A DNA stretch of 17,615 nucleotides from an uncultured Candidatus Saccharibacteria bacterium (GCA_938049075.1 CALICZ010000153.1:1-17615); one strand, 5' to 3'; counted from the stretch's first letter, positions 1 to 7,444 are shown. Notes: generated by a model from the sequence alone, not told the origin. Made by a program: numbers and translations.

Positions 1-1
1 A

Positions 2-343
2 GCCTTTGGTGTCTATGTGGACGCACGGATCGATTCACCCACCGTTGGCGCAGTTGTGACTGTCCCACTAACAAAAGGTGTGCAGGTGTTTGTTCCACAA
101 GGAGTTTGCAACGGTTTTCAATCGACAAGCGAGCAACCCTCCCAGTACCTCTACTGCTTCGACGAAGAGTGGCAGCCTGGCATGCCCGGTATATCACTCA
201 CACCACTCGACCCAGAGCTTGACATCGACTGGCCCATCCCGATCGACACATCCACCTATGACCAAGTCTCCAAAAAAGACGGCAATGCGCCTACTTTGCG
301 TTCTGTTATTGGTGATGATGCCATGGCGCAGCGCACTCACTAG
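2..343 (+). CDS. rmlC: dTDP-4-dehydrorhamnose 3,5-epimerase, C-terminal part (cut by window edge)
   Basis: The frame is open from base 2 to the TAG at 341-343, so the 5' part lies outside the window; the GTG at 17 is an internal valine. The visible 113 residues match the C-terminal half of RmlC-type cupin epimerases: a beta-rich start (FGVYVDARIDSPTVG), then VPQGVCNGFQ, corresponding to the family's 'IP.GFAHGF' strand that lines the active site, then QYLYCFDEEWQPG, then a WPI segment and a late SKKD motif. The family catalyses the double C3/C5 epimerisation of dTDP-4-keto-6-deoxyglucose to dTDP-4-keto-rhamnose in the cytoplasm, the third step of dTDP-L-rhamnose synthesis for surface polysaccharide. 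The catalytic His/Asp region is upstream and cannot be checked. A related dTDP-sugar epimerase with other specificity is possible. Confidence 0.88.
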   Translation, partial: AFGVYVDARIDSPTVGAVVTVPLTKGVQVFVPQGVCNGFQSTSEQPSQYLYCFDEEWQPGMPGISLTPLDPELDIDWPIPIDTSTYDQVSKKDGNAPTLRSVIGDDAMAQRTH

Positions 344-440
344 TATTCGAAGCCTATTCACTATAACGCGGATCATTGCTATATGATACCCCTCTCGCCA
401 TTTTGTCCATTCTATGTCACAATAGAAGCAAGGAGGTCGT

Positions 441-602
441 ATGCAGCAGATGGTATGGAATATAGTAACGATGATTGCACCCTTTGCGGTGATTGCCTTT
501 GTGCTGGTAGTGCTCGCCGAATATTTGCGCGTACAGCAGCGCATCAAACGCCTGGAGGAGATGGTACACGAGCTGCAGCAGCGAGTTGAGTCGGATACGT
601 AG
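441..602 (+). CDS. Small single-pass membrane protein, 53 aa
   Basis: A 53-codon frame starts at ATG 441 behind an AAGGAGG ribosome-binding site at 430-436 and ends with TAG at 600-602. Residues about 5-27 form one hydrophobic segment (IVTMIAPFAVIAFVLVVLA); the rest (EYLRVQQRIKRLEEMVHELQQ) is a charged amphipathic helix that would suit a short coiled coil. The layout, membrane anchor followed by a cytoplasmic or external coiled coil, resembles PspB-like or other small scaffold proteins, but no family is claimed. It lies 97 bases after the epimerase gene and directly before a strong terminator, so it may be the last gene of that unit. The strong Shine-Dalgarno site, the coherent protein chemistry and the position of the terminator support it as a real gene. 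Confidence 0.72.
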   Translation: MQQMVWNIVTMIAPFAVIAFVLVVLAEYLRVQQRIKRLEEMVHELQQRVESDT

Positions 603-617
603 CCACAGGTTGCACGC

Positions 618-647
618 AAAAAGCCAGCTATATAGCGCTGGCTTTTT
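618..647. terminator. Bidirectional hairpin terminator between convergent genes
   Basis: A perfect 11-bp inverted repeat, AAAAAGCCAGC (618-628) and GCTGGCTTTTT (637-647), with an 8-base loop. It gives a T-tract on both strands, so it can end the small gene on the plus strand and RNase J on the minus strand, whose stop codon is 24 bases away. Confidence 0.9.
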
Positions 648-671
648 CATTTTTGATATCGTGGACGACCC

Positions 672-3017
672 CTAGTAGCCTCGGCGCTCCGAGCGATCCT
701 TTGGTACAGCTACCTCAGTGTCGGGCTCTTGCCGCGGCGGGAACTTTTTGCGTGGCAAGCCAGCGAAGGCGTCATTGCTCGGCTGCCTGCTACGTGCGGT
801 CGTGCGATTGTTGGCTGAGCGGCGCTTGCGCGTATTAGCTGGGCGAGTTGGCGCTTTCTCATCCGTCGTGGCAGGCAATACACCAGCAGTTTTGCGTGCG
901 GCAATGGCGGCCGCTTTGGCAGCGGCACCACCCTTAGCAATGCGCGGTGGCGTGTGTGGCTGAGCTGGCGCAGCGAGACTCTGACGCGAGCGCCCAGCTG
1001 GGACTTCGCGCCCCACACGAGCAGTGCGGCTCGACGCCTTCTGTGGTGCACCCACTTCGTTGATGACTGGGATAATAATGGGCATGCGGCGTGTTTGGTC
1101 GTACAAGACGCGGGCAATGTCATCCTTGATCTCCTTCTTCACGATGTCTAAGTCATACGAACCCACCATACTGCGCGCTGCTTTTTGCTTGAGGTAGGCG
1201 CGGATCATTCCCATCAGCTCTTCATTATCGCGTAGATAGATGAAGCCCCGGCTGATGATATCTGGACTAGTGAGAAGGCGGCCTGTCCCACGCTGCACAG
1301 TGAGCACCACAACGAACATCCCCTCCAGGCTCATATGGATGCGATCCTTCAGCACGACATCGCTCACGACTGCACCAGCGTCGTCATACATCGTGCCGCC
1401 CGAGTGCGGAATGCGCCCAATTTTATGTGCACCATCGGTCGTAAACTCCACAATATCCCCCGGATCGCAGACAAAGATATGACTGCGTGGGATACCACAC
1501 TCCTTCTCGGCCAGGCGAGCATTGTGCACTAACATGTGGAATTCGCCGTGGTTGGGCAAGTAGTATGTGGGCTTGACGGCACTAATGAGTCGCACGTGGT
1601 CACCATAATAACCATGGCCAGACAGGTGGAGCGGCCCCACACCGGTCAGGTGTGTCTTGCCGTTTTGCACCACATCGCCACCTTCGCGCATCAGGCCATC
1701 CACGGTGCGTACGACGTACTTCTCGTTGCCTGGGATGGGGTTGGAGCTAAAGACCACCACATCACTCCCCTTGATCTTGACGAACTTATGCGCCCCCGTT
1801 GCCATGCGGTTAAGGACTGCACTAAATTCTCCCTGGCTACCCGTACAGACGATGGTAATCTTGTGGTCGGGCAACTTAACGAGGTCTTCCATCTTGACCA
1901 CCGTATCTTTGGGGATTTTGATAGCACCAGTGCGCAGTGCTACCTCCAGGTTCTGGATCATACTAAAGCCAGCAAAGGCCACCTTGCGCCCATGCTTCTC
2001 TGCTTCCTCGAGGATGAGCTGAATGCGGTGCAGCTGGCTAGAGAAACTACTGATGATGATGCGGCTCTTGGCCCACTTATCCATCACCTCACCCATGCTG
2101 TGCTGGATGTCGTGCTCACCGTGGGTGTGAGTGCCAGCGCTCTCGCAGTTGGTCGATTCGTTCATCATGAGGAGAAAACCCTCGGTGTGCGCAATATCTT
2201 GCAAGCGCTCGAAGTCGAACTTGCGGCCATCCACCGGGTTCTCCTCGATGCGCCAGTCGCCACTACTGAGAATGTTCCCCACTGGCGTGCGCACCACTAC
2301 TGCGGCCGAATCAGGAATGGAGTGGTTCACCCGCACCAGCTCCACACTAAAGGAGTCGCACAGCTGGACGATCTCATGCTCCTCAGGTTTGAGCTCATGA
2401 TACTCCGGCTCGTAGCTACCATCGGTCTCGGCCATAGTGCGCTGCAGCATACCCAATGTAAAGGCTGTGCCATAGACTGGTGCAGGCAGCTTGGGGATGA
2501 TATGCCGAAAGGCACCGATATGGTCGAGGTGCCCGTGGGTAAAGATATGCGCCCGAATCTTGTGCTTATTCTCCTCCAACCACTGCGTATCGGGGATGAT
2601 GTAGTTGATACCTGGATAGTCACTACCTGGGAAGAGGAAGCCCATGTCGATAATGATGATATCGTTGTCGTACTCGATGGCTGTCATATTCTTACCAATG
2701 CCCATCTCACCCACCCCGCCAATCGGGATAACCTTGAGCGTTGGGCGCGGCGCACGAGGCCGCTTGGGCTGCATGTTGAGAGTAAACTGCTTGCCGCCAT
2801 AGCCATTGTAGACCGACTTATTGACCGGCACATTAATGACATGCTGCGAGGCCTGGGCATTGACCCCCTCGCTGGTGCGGCGCTGCGCCCGAAAGACCTC
2901 ACCTTTGCGCGTGGTGGTGGCGCTAAGCACCGTGTTGGTTGTCGCTGGTTGTTTGCTTGCGTGTGGACGCTTCTTGGCATCATCTGTCTGGGGTGTGGCC
3001 ACTCGTCGTTGACCCAT
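672..3017 (-). CDS. rnj: Ribonuclease J (metallo-beta-lactamase/beta-CASP) with long disordered tails
   Basis: A 781-residue protein. The core runs from about residue 93 (VIPIGGVGEMGIGKN) to about 655, the usual 550-560 residues for RNase J. It shows the zinc-binding HGHLDH motif at 161-166, Asp124 (motif 1), NHSIPDS, the SSGDWR motif, and the late SGHGYYGD and NHGEF segments of the beta-CASP and final metal-binding part. The family degrades and matures RNA in the cytoplasm by 5'-to-3' exonuclease and endonuclease action. Unusual are a basic N-terminal extension of about 90 residues and a C-terminal tail of about 125 residues rich in Ala, Arg, Lys and Pro, probably disordered and possibly RNA- or partner-binding. 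ATG 3017 follows AAGGAG (3027-3032) with 9 bases between. It has its own promoter at 3094-3123 and is probably monocistronic. Confidence 0.95.
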   Translation of the reverse strand: MGQRRVATPQTDDAKKRPHASKQPATTNTVLSATTTRKGEVFRAQRRTSEGVNAQASQHVINVPVNKSVYNGYGGKQFTLNMQPKRPRAPRPTLKVIPIGGVGEMGIGKNMTAIEYDNDIIIIDMGFLFPGSDYPGINYIIPDTQWLEENKHKIRAHIFTHGHLDHIGAFRHIIPKLPAPVYGTAFTLGMLQRTMAETDGSYEPEYHELKPEEHEIVQLCDSFSVELVRVNHSIPDSAAVVVRTPVGNILSSGDWRIEENPVDGRKFDFERLQDIAHTEGFLLMMNESTNCESAGTHTHGEHDIQHSMGEVMDKWAKSRIIISSFSSQLHRIQLILEEAEKHGRKVAFAGFSMIQNLEVALRTGAIKIPKDTVVKMEDLVKLPDHKITIVCTGSQGEFSAVLNRMATGAHKFVKIKGSDVVVFSSNPIPGNEKYVVRTVDGLMREGGDVVQNGKTHLTGVGPLHLSGHGYYGDHVRLISAVKPTYYLPNHGEFHMLVHNARLAEKECGIPRSHIFVCDPGDIVEFTTDGAHKIGRIPHSGGTMYDDAGAVVSDVVLKDRIHMSLEGMFVVVLTVQRGTGRLLTSPDIISRGFIYLRDNEELMGMIRAYLKQKAARSMVGSYDLDIVKKEIKDDIARVLYDQTRRMPIIIPVINEVGAPQKASSRTARVGREVPAGRSRQSLAAPAQPHTPPRIAKGGAAAKAAAIAARKTAGVLPATTDEKAPTRPANTRKRRSANNRTTARSRQPSNDAFAGLPRKKFPPRQEPDTEVAVPKDRSERRGY

Positions 3018-3093
3018 TGTATTTCACTCCTTCTAATACATTATTCTGGTTCTACTAATAAGAGACAGGCTAAGAGCCTCAATAAGTGGTTGT

Positions 3094-3123
3094 ATTATAG
3101 CAGATGATGGTAAGGTGTGTCAA
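3094..3123 (-). promoter_or_regulatory. Strong sigma70-type promoter of the RNase J gene
   Basis: On the minus strand there is a consensus TTGACA (3118-3123), an 18-base spacer and a consensus TATAAT (3094-3099). Predicted transcription start is near 3087, giving a leader of about 70 bases before ATG 3017. The -35 box overlaps the outermost bases of the hairpin at 3122-3147. The leader contains a small hairpin, AGGCT-AAG-AGCCT, at 3067-3079. Confidence 0.85.
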
Positions 3124-3147
3124 AGCCACCCCGCGAGAGGTGGCTTT
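3122..3147. terminator. Hairpin terminator downstream of the 3179-4084 gene
   Basis: A perfect 9-bp stem, AAAGCCACC (3122-3130) with GGTGGCTTT (3139-3147), with an 8-base loop. It lies about 32 bases after the stop codon of the minus-strand gene. The minus-strand T-run is short (TTT), so termination may be partial. Confidence 0.6.
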
Positions 3148-3178
3148 TGCTTCGTGTCGCAACGAATTGATAGTGTAT

Positions 3179-4084
3179 CTATGCACACCAAAATCGCAGC
3201 ATATCGCTCAAATTTTCGCCTGTTCCCGCTTGGGAGGCTGGCTGCCATGATGCGCTATCACTTGGGCTGCTGCCATCAGGGTTCTCTGCGCTAGCCGATG
3301 CTTCTTCGACGGCAAACGTTGGTGCGCCATTCTCATCAGTGGTTCGCGTCATCCGTGTGTATGGCTTCTCATTTGGGTCAGTATTGCCACTTGGACGGAA
3401 GCTGCTTGCCGCCGCAACTTCTGTGGCAGGGTTGCTTGTGATCTGTAGCAGCTCTACCGTCGTCAGCTCGCCAACTGGCTGAGCAGCCCCTGGCTCTTGT
3501 GATGTCTCCAGTGTCATCTCCTCTCGGGTGGTTGTCTTGCCAGTGGTTGTGTCTTTTTGTTTGTGTGCCACCGTCGTTACAACGACGTTTTGCCCATCAT
3601 GGCTGACGGTAGTTCGCTTCGCTGTAATAATCTCCTTAATACCCCTACTCTTATCAGTCTGGTACACTGCAAGAGAGTCACCCATATAACGATCTGTCTT
3701 CGTCTTGCCCTGCAGCTCGGTATAGCGCGTCGTAATGCCATGCAAAACTTCCCTGTCGACCTTCTTTACATCAATCTCACCATCAGGAGTTGTAAATTCT
3801 ACCTCACGACCCGATTGCCCAAATGGCTCAGCCGTTGCGGCTGTTTCGCTATGAGTTGGGGCGTCTGCGTGGTTGCTGCAATATGCCGCACCATTTATAC
3901 CAATGAGTAGGACAGCAAGAGCCGCTGCTTTTTGTCCAAACGAAAACCGTAATATATCTATCTTATCAGTATCATCAGTAGCACTCTCATTACTTAACGT
4001 AATGCGCGAGTTTGTCTCACTCAAAATTGGTTTTCGTACAAAGCTCCCTTCCATACTGCTTGTTCCCTGCCGGGGTTTCTTCAT
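3179..4084 (-). CDS. Single-pass membrane-anchored surface protein, unknown function
   Basis: Three possible starts lie together: GTG 4093, ATG 4090 and ATG 4084. AGGAGG (4093-4098) overlaps the GTG and sits too close to ATG 4090, but is 8 bases from ATG 4084, so 4084 is chosen (301 aa). Residues 1-51 are charged and probably cytoplasmic. Residues about 52-68 (KAAALAVLLIGINGAAY) form one membrane segment. The rest is a hydrophilic Thr/Glu/Ser-rich region predicted outside the cell, without recognised domain. It has only two cysteines, Cys69 directly after the membrane segment and Cys300 as the second-last residue (ending FWCA), which could pair. The Cys69 context is not a clear lipobox because the hydrophobic stretch starts far from the N-terminus. 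No family was recognised. The gene has its own promoter and terminator. Confidence 0.85.
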   Translation of the reverse strand: MKKPRQGTSSMEGSFVRKPILSETNSRITLSNESATDDTDKIDILRFSFGQKAAALAVLLIGINGAAYCSNHADAPTHSETAATAEPFGQSGREVEFTTPDGEIDVKKVDREVLHGITTRYTELQGKTKTDRYMGDSLAVYQTDKSRGIKEIITAKRTTVSHDGQNVVVTTVAHKQKDTTTGKTTTREEMTLETSQEPGAAQPVGELTTVELLQITSNPATEVAAASSFRPSGNTDPNEKPYTRMTRTTDENGAPTFAVEEASASAENPDGSSPSDSASWQPASQAGTGENLSDMLRFWCA

Positions 4085-4129
4085 TATCATCACCTCCTGC
4101 TTTATTTTACTAATTACCTATTTACCGCT

Positions 4130-4159
4130 ATAGTACTTGGTATTTGCTATATATGTCAA
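4130..4159 (-). promoter_or_regulatory. Promoter of the 3179-4084 gene
   Basis: Minus-strand TTGACA (4154-4159), 18-base spacer and TACTAT (4130-4135), located 46 bases upstream of the chosen ATG. Only the -10 box deviates from consensus. Confidence 0.75.
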
Positions 4160-4192
4160 ATATGTTCTATTCGGGTCCCAAAGCTAGCAGGC

Positions 4193-4222
4193 AAAAAGCC
4201 GACTACCCCACAATAGCCGGCT
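4193..4222 (-). terminator. Rho-independent terminator of the rrf2-yhgE operon
   Basis: Read on the minus strand, AGCCGGCTA and TAGTCGGCT form a 9-bp stem with one G-U pair and an 8-base loop, followed at once by TTTTT. It sits 29 bases after the yhgE stop codon. Confidence 0.85.
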
Positions 4223-4250
4223 CTGTGCTATGCCTCGCGGCACATTAATT

Positions 4251-6359
4251 TTAGTCTCCATCCACCGTCGTATGAGCAAACTGCCGCGTGCCACGCCAGG
4301 CCAAGAAGCCGATGAGGAGCGTGTTTGCCACTAGCGCAAAGCCAGCCAAGATGAGCATGTGCTGCGTATAGAGCGCACTGTCTACCCCACCCGAGATCGC
4401 ATGACGATAGGCAATGATGGAGTGCGTCATGGGCAGCCAGGGGTTGATAGCCTGGAAGAAACCAGAGGCTGTTTGGATGGGGAATATCCCTTCGCTCGCT
4501 GCCAGCTGGAGCACCATGATAATCATTACCACCAGCCGGCCAGGATTATCCAGCACCATTACCAGCAGCGTAATGAGCGACATAAAGGCAAGCGAGGCAA
4601 GATAGCTTGTGGCAGCAAATAGCCACGGGTGGTCGGGCTGCAAGCCCACCACATAGACCAGCACTAGCATCAGAATCGTTGCTTGCACCAGTGCAGCCAG
4701 CCCCAAGACCGACATCTTAGCTAGCCACCAGCGCCAGGCATTTTCTTGGCGCGAGAAGGTCTTGCGCACTGGGTACATCGTCGTCAGAGCCAGCCCACCA
4801 ACAAAGAGCGCTAGCGAGAGCATGTATGGTGCCATGGCATAGCCGTAATTTGGCACACTGCCAGTACTGTGCTCGCTACTCGCCACAGGTGCGGCCATCT
4901 GCTGCTGAGCCGCTGGGCTAGTTGGCAGGAGCTTTACCTGAGCAGCACCAGTCTGCAGTTTGTGCGCCAGTGTGCTCGAGCCATCCACCAACTGGTTACT
5001 TGCCTGCACCAGCGTGCTAGAGTGTTGCTGCAAGGTAGCTGCACCCTGAGCCAGTTGCCCACTACCCTGCTGAGCTGTTGCGAGATTACCCGCCACCAGT
5101 GCTGCACCAGCTTGGAGCCGCTCGCCACCAGCCCGCACCGTGTTGTAACCCGCAAAGGCAGTGGTGGCTTGTGGGGCGAATTGCTCCACGCCAGTGTTGA
5201 GTGCCGCCACACCATTCTTGAGTGTTTGCTGCTGAGTAGCAAGCGTTTTAGTGAGAGTATCGAGGTTGGCCAGCAAGCTCTGCGCTTGCTCGGCAATGGC
5301 TTTGGTCTGCTGCAGAGCGCTCGCTAAGGTCTGCAGCTCGGGCAGTGTGATGGTCGTGCTACCGCCAGACGCAGCAGCCTGCGCACTAGTCTTTTGGAGG
5401 ATCGCCCCAGCTGACACGGCTGGTGCTTGCATTGCCTGGAGCGCACCCACTACTCGCTGCGCATCTTGGGCTACGGCCGCCTGTTGAGCCGCCACCACTG
5501 GTGATGGCTGAGCCACTTGGGCGTTGAGTGTCTGCATCCCTTGTTTGATCTGCTGCATACCAGCCGTTAGCTGGGTCACTTGGGCCGCCGTTGGCAGTTG
5601 GCCAGTCAGCTGCGCTGTGCCCTGCTGGACCTGCACTGCACCAGCCTGCAATCGCCCTAAGCCCGCTGTCAGCGTCTGCTGCTTGCTCGCCAGTTGGCTA
5701 ACGCCATTGGTATAGTGAGTAAGACCCGCTTGGAGCCGTGCCGACCCCTGGTGTAAGCGCCCAGCACCCTCACCAGCCTGCGCCATACCATTACCCACTG
5801 TACCAATGCCCGCTGCCACCTCTTTGAGGTAGGTTTGGGTCACTTGCTCGGCCACTGTTTCCTTCACTTTTTGCGCGGCTTGGCGGCTAATGACTGCACC
5901 AATGTAGTTTTTGGCTGGTGTCAGCTGATACGACACCACTGCTTGCTGCGGCTTGTCCTGCCGAAGTGACGCCGCACGCTGTGAGAAATCCTCTGGTACC
6001 GTCACTACTGCATAGTAGTAGCCACGGTATACGCCATCATCGGCTTGCTGCTTGGAGACGAATTCCCACTTAAGCGCCTTGCTCTTATGTAGAGACTCTG
6101 TCATTGTCCGGCCGATCTGCAGCTCCTTACCATTGATCTGCGCCCCCTTATCCTCATTCACAAAGGCAATCGGCAGTCGGTCGGTATGCCCATACGGGTC
6201 CCACACCGAGCTGAGGAAAAACGCCGCATATATTACCGGCACAAAGGCTATTGCTATCACTGCCACCAATAGTGTTTTGCTCTGCAGCAAGTGCCGCCAT
6301 TCAGCCTGGACCATCACGCTGCGACGGCGCTGGATAGCTTGCTTCATCTTCTCACCCAT
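4251..6359 (-). CDS. yhgE: YhgE/Pip (phage infection protein) family membrane protein
   Basis: A 702-residue protein with the family's layout. There is an N-terminal membrane segment (about 27-50) and an extracellular N-terminal domain containing FVNEDKGA and GYYYAVVTVPEDFS, both typical YhgE/Pip signatures. A long helical middle region follows, with repeated Gly-Ala-x-x-Leu-x-x-Gly motifs, and then a C-terminal block of five membrane segments resembling ABC-2-type permeases. Family members are surface-exposed envelope proteins; in Lactococcus, Pip is needed for phage c2 infection, and other members have been linked to type VII-like secretion. The start overlaps the rrf2 stop by 8 bases (ATGGGTGA), suggesting translational coupling. 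ATG 6347 is an alternative start, giving a protein four residues shorter. A terminator follows at 4193-4222. Confidence 0.92.
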   Translation of the reverse strand: MGEKMKQAIQRRRSVMVQAEWRHLLQSKTLLVAVIAIAFVPVIYAAFFLSSVWDPYGHTDRLPIAFVNEDKGAQINGKELQIGRTMTESLHKSKALKWEFVSKQQADDGVYRGYYYAVVTVPEDFSQRAASLRQDKPQQAVVSYQLTPAKNYIGAVISRQAAQKVKETVAEQVTQTYLKEVAAGIGTVGNGMAQAGEGAGRLHQGSARLQAGLTHYTNGVSQLASKQQTLTAGLGRLQAGAVQVQQGTAQLTGQLPTAAQVTQLTAGMQQIKQGMQTLNAQVAQPSPVVAAQQAAVAQDAQRVVGALQAMQAPAVSAGAILQKTSAQAAASGGSTTITLPELQTLASALQQTKAIAEQAQSLLANLDTLTKTLATQQQTLKNGVAALNTGVEQFAPQATTAFAGYNTVRAGGERLQAGAALVAGNLATAQQGSGQLAQGAATLQQHSSTLVQASNQLVDGSSTLAHKLQTGAAQVKLLPTSPAAQQQMAAPVASSEHSTGSVPNYGYAMAPYMLSLALFVGGLALTTMYPVRKTFSRQENAWRWWLAKMSVLGLAALVQATILMLVLVYVVGLQPDHPWLFAATSYLASLAFMSLITLLVMVLDNPGRLVVMIIMVLQLAASEGIFPIQTASGFFQAINPWLPMTHSIIAYRHAISGGVDSALYTQHMLILAGFALVANTLLIGFLAWRGTRQFAHTTVDGD

Positions 6360-6795
6360 TGTTAGCCAACTCCCGAATAATATCTTGTAATGTTACTGCC
6401 TGCAGCGTCTCAGCCCAACGTGCCTGAGCCCGATCGAAGGCACCAAGGATGCTCACCTCACCGCGTTTGATCTTGCTATCATCCGCCTGGCGGGCAAACA
6501 TCCGCTCGGCGACTCCTTGGTAGTGGACAAAGCTCTCCGTCCCCTCGACTGCCGCCACGATATCCCACAGCGTCAGCTCCGTACTAGCCCGCGCCAGGCG
6601 AAAGCCACCACCCGCACCCCTCGCCGAGGTAATCAGCTGGGCTGTTACGAGCTTGCGCGTTACTTTGGTAATATACGTTGGCGACACCCCCATTTGCTTT
6701 GCCAAGCTCTGGTTCGTCACTGGCGATCGCAGGTCTGGATGCGCCAGCAAAATCACAATGCAACAAGCCTGCTCGACTGCTCCTGATAATCTCAT
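6352..6795 (-). CDS. Rrf2-family transcriptional regulator without the cysteine cluster
   Basis: A 147-residue protein that starts like Rrf2 proteins (MRLSGAVEQA), has the winged-helix DNA-binding region with SLAKQMGVSPTYITKV and the family's RGAGGGFRLA wing, then LWDIVAAVEG. IscR and NsrR members bind a 2Fe-2S or 4Fe-4S cluster through three cysteines near residues 90-105; this protein has none there. Its only cysteines are Cys11 and Cys12, so it probably senses something else or works through a Cys pair. It is the first main gene of a two-gene operon with yhgE. ATG 6795 has no good Shine-Dalgarno site directly in front; in-frame codons upstream reach a TAG without a better start. A palindrome next to its promoter suggests autoregulation and control of yhgE. 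Confidence 0.92.
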   Translation of the reverse strand: MRLSGAVEQACCIVILLAHPDLRSPVTNQSLAKQMGVSPTYITKVTRKLVTAQLITSARGAGGGFRLARASTELTLWDIVAAVEGTESFVHYQGVAERMFARQADDSKIKRGEVSILGAFDRAQARWAETLQAVTLQDIIRELANNG

Positions 6796-6799
6796 AGTT

Positions 6800-6838
6800 T
6801 TATATGCGAGGTGCTATGCAGCCCACCCTGCGCAGCAC
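6800..6838 (-). CDS. Candidate 12-codon leader reading frame ahead of rrf2
   Basis: GTG 6838 lies behind a very strong AAAGGAGG site (6845-6852) and opens a 12-codon frame (MLRRVGCIAPRI) ending with TAA at 6800-6802, four bases before the rrf2 ATG. The rrf2 ATG lacks its own good site, so ribosomes may load here and re-initiate. Almost the whole frame lies in the hairpin at 6808-6841. The peptide itself may have no function. Support is limited to spacing and site strength. Confidence 0.35.
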   Translation of the reverse strand: MLRRVGCIAPRI

Positions 6839-6841
6839 CTC
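6808..6841 (-). repeat. Imperfect hairpin between the ribosome-binding site and rrf2 start
   Basis: The outer arms GAGGTGCT (6808-6815) and AGCACCTC (6834-6841) pair perfectly over 8 bp. Inner GCAG (6818-6821) and CTGC (6828-6831) add 4 bp, leaving a 6-base loop. In the RNA it lies between AAAGGAGG and the rrf2 ATG. It could control translation or serve as a second DNA operator. Confidence 0.6.
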
Positions 6842-6869
6842 ACTCCTCCTTTCTTTGATTGTTGATAAT

Positions 6870-6884
6870 GGATATCTAATATCC
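6870..6884. promoter_or_regulatory. Palindromic operator candidate at the rrf2 promoter
   Basis: A perfect inverted repeat GGATAT-CTA-ATATCC lies immediately downstream of the predicted -10 box, over the expected transcription start. A repressor bound here would block RNA polymerase. The neighbouring Rrf2 protein is the obvious candidate ligand, but that is an inference. Confidence 0.55.
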
Positions 6885-6913
6885 AGATTAGCATAGGCTA
6901 TTCCCTTTTTCAA
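6885..6913 (-). promoter_or_regulatory. Extended -10 promoter of the rrf2-yhgE operon
   Basis: Minus strand: TTGAAA (6908-6913), 17-base spacer, TAATCT (6885-6890) preceded by TGC, an extended -10 motif. The start would fall within the palindrome at 6870-6884. Confidence 0.65.
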
Positions 6914-7012
6914 ACCTGCCGTCTGCGAATACCCTAATGGCTATATACAAAAGTCTATCAACTAACTGGCAGAATCATCCAAAATAATTGTTATGCAATA
7001 AAGCAAATTATG

Positions 7013-7021
7013 TGGTAGAAT
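7013..7021 (+). promoter_or_regulatory. Candidate extended -10 element for the 7058 gene
   Basis: TGG followed by TAGAAT fits an extended -10 element. No convincing -35 box lies 16-18 bases upstream. The start of transcription would be near 7028, about 30 bases before the ATG. Confidence 0.45.
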
Positions 7022-7057
7022 AACGACACATAAGTCAACCATAAGGAGTAAGCAGCT

Positions 7058-7318
7058 ATGGAAAAACTCATTCGAACAGAAAATGACGCCTGGGAGACCT
7101 TTGCAAGAGCCTATGGCTCATCAAATCATAGAGCTCACGACCTATTCAAAATTGAGCGCCAGACGGGCTGCTGGGTGTTCCGCTGGGCAGACCGCGCCAA
7201 CATGCCTATGGGGATGGCACCCTGGGTTGTGACTGATGATGGCAAGGCAATGAGAGTCGGCATACCTCTTTCGCTCAAGACAGTGCTGGCAGAGATCGCA
7301 GAAAATTCAGAAAAATAG
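7058..7318 (+). CDS. Small soluble protein, 86 aa, unknown function
   Basis: ATG 7058 follows AAGGAG (7043-7048) with 9 bases between. The 86-residue product has no membrane segment or signal peptide and a mixed helix/strand composition with a Trp-rich middle (CWVFRWADRANMPMGMAPW) and a likely C-terminal helix (LKTVLAEIAENSEK). It contains one cysteine. The end of the sequence resembles a substrate- or nucleic-acid-binding small domain only in size, and no family was recognised. The gene stands alone between the divergent rrf2 operon and the convergent methyltransferase, with its own weak promoter and a strong terminator at 7398-7440. The clear ribosome-binding site and the terminator make it likely to be expressed. 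Confidence 0.78.
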   Translation: MEKLIRTENDAWETFARAYGSSNHRAHDLFKIERQTGCWVFRWADRANMPMGMAPWVVTDDGKAMRVGIPLSLKTVLAEIAENSEK

Positions 7319-7397
7319 CGAAGCAACGGCGAAATAACGCTGATCTTTGTTAACCCTCCGAGAGCTAGGTCTCATATGTGGTCTTGAATATGTATTT

Positions 7398-7440
7398 TGC
7401 TGGGCTGATGAATAACAGCCCAGCATTAGCATTTTCTTTT
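7398..7440 (+). terminator. Terminator of the 7058-7318 gene
   Basis: Perfect 10-bp stem TGCTGGGCTG (7398-7407) with CAGCCCAGCA (7416-7425), 8-base loop, followed by a T-rich tract (TTAGCATTTTCTTTT). The minus strand lacks a T-run after the stem, so it serves mainly the plus strand. Confidence 0.8.
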
Positions 7441-7444
7441 TGTG

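Noticed and set aside
1536..3107. A 523-codon open frame on the plus strand opposite RNase J
   Set aside because: It is antisense to a clearly recognisable enzyme gene, has no ribosome-binding site, and its length follows from the codon use of RNase J.
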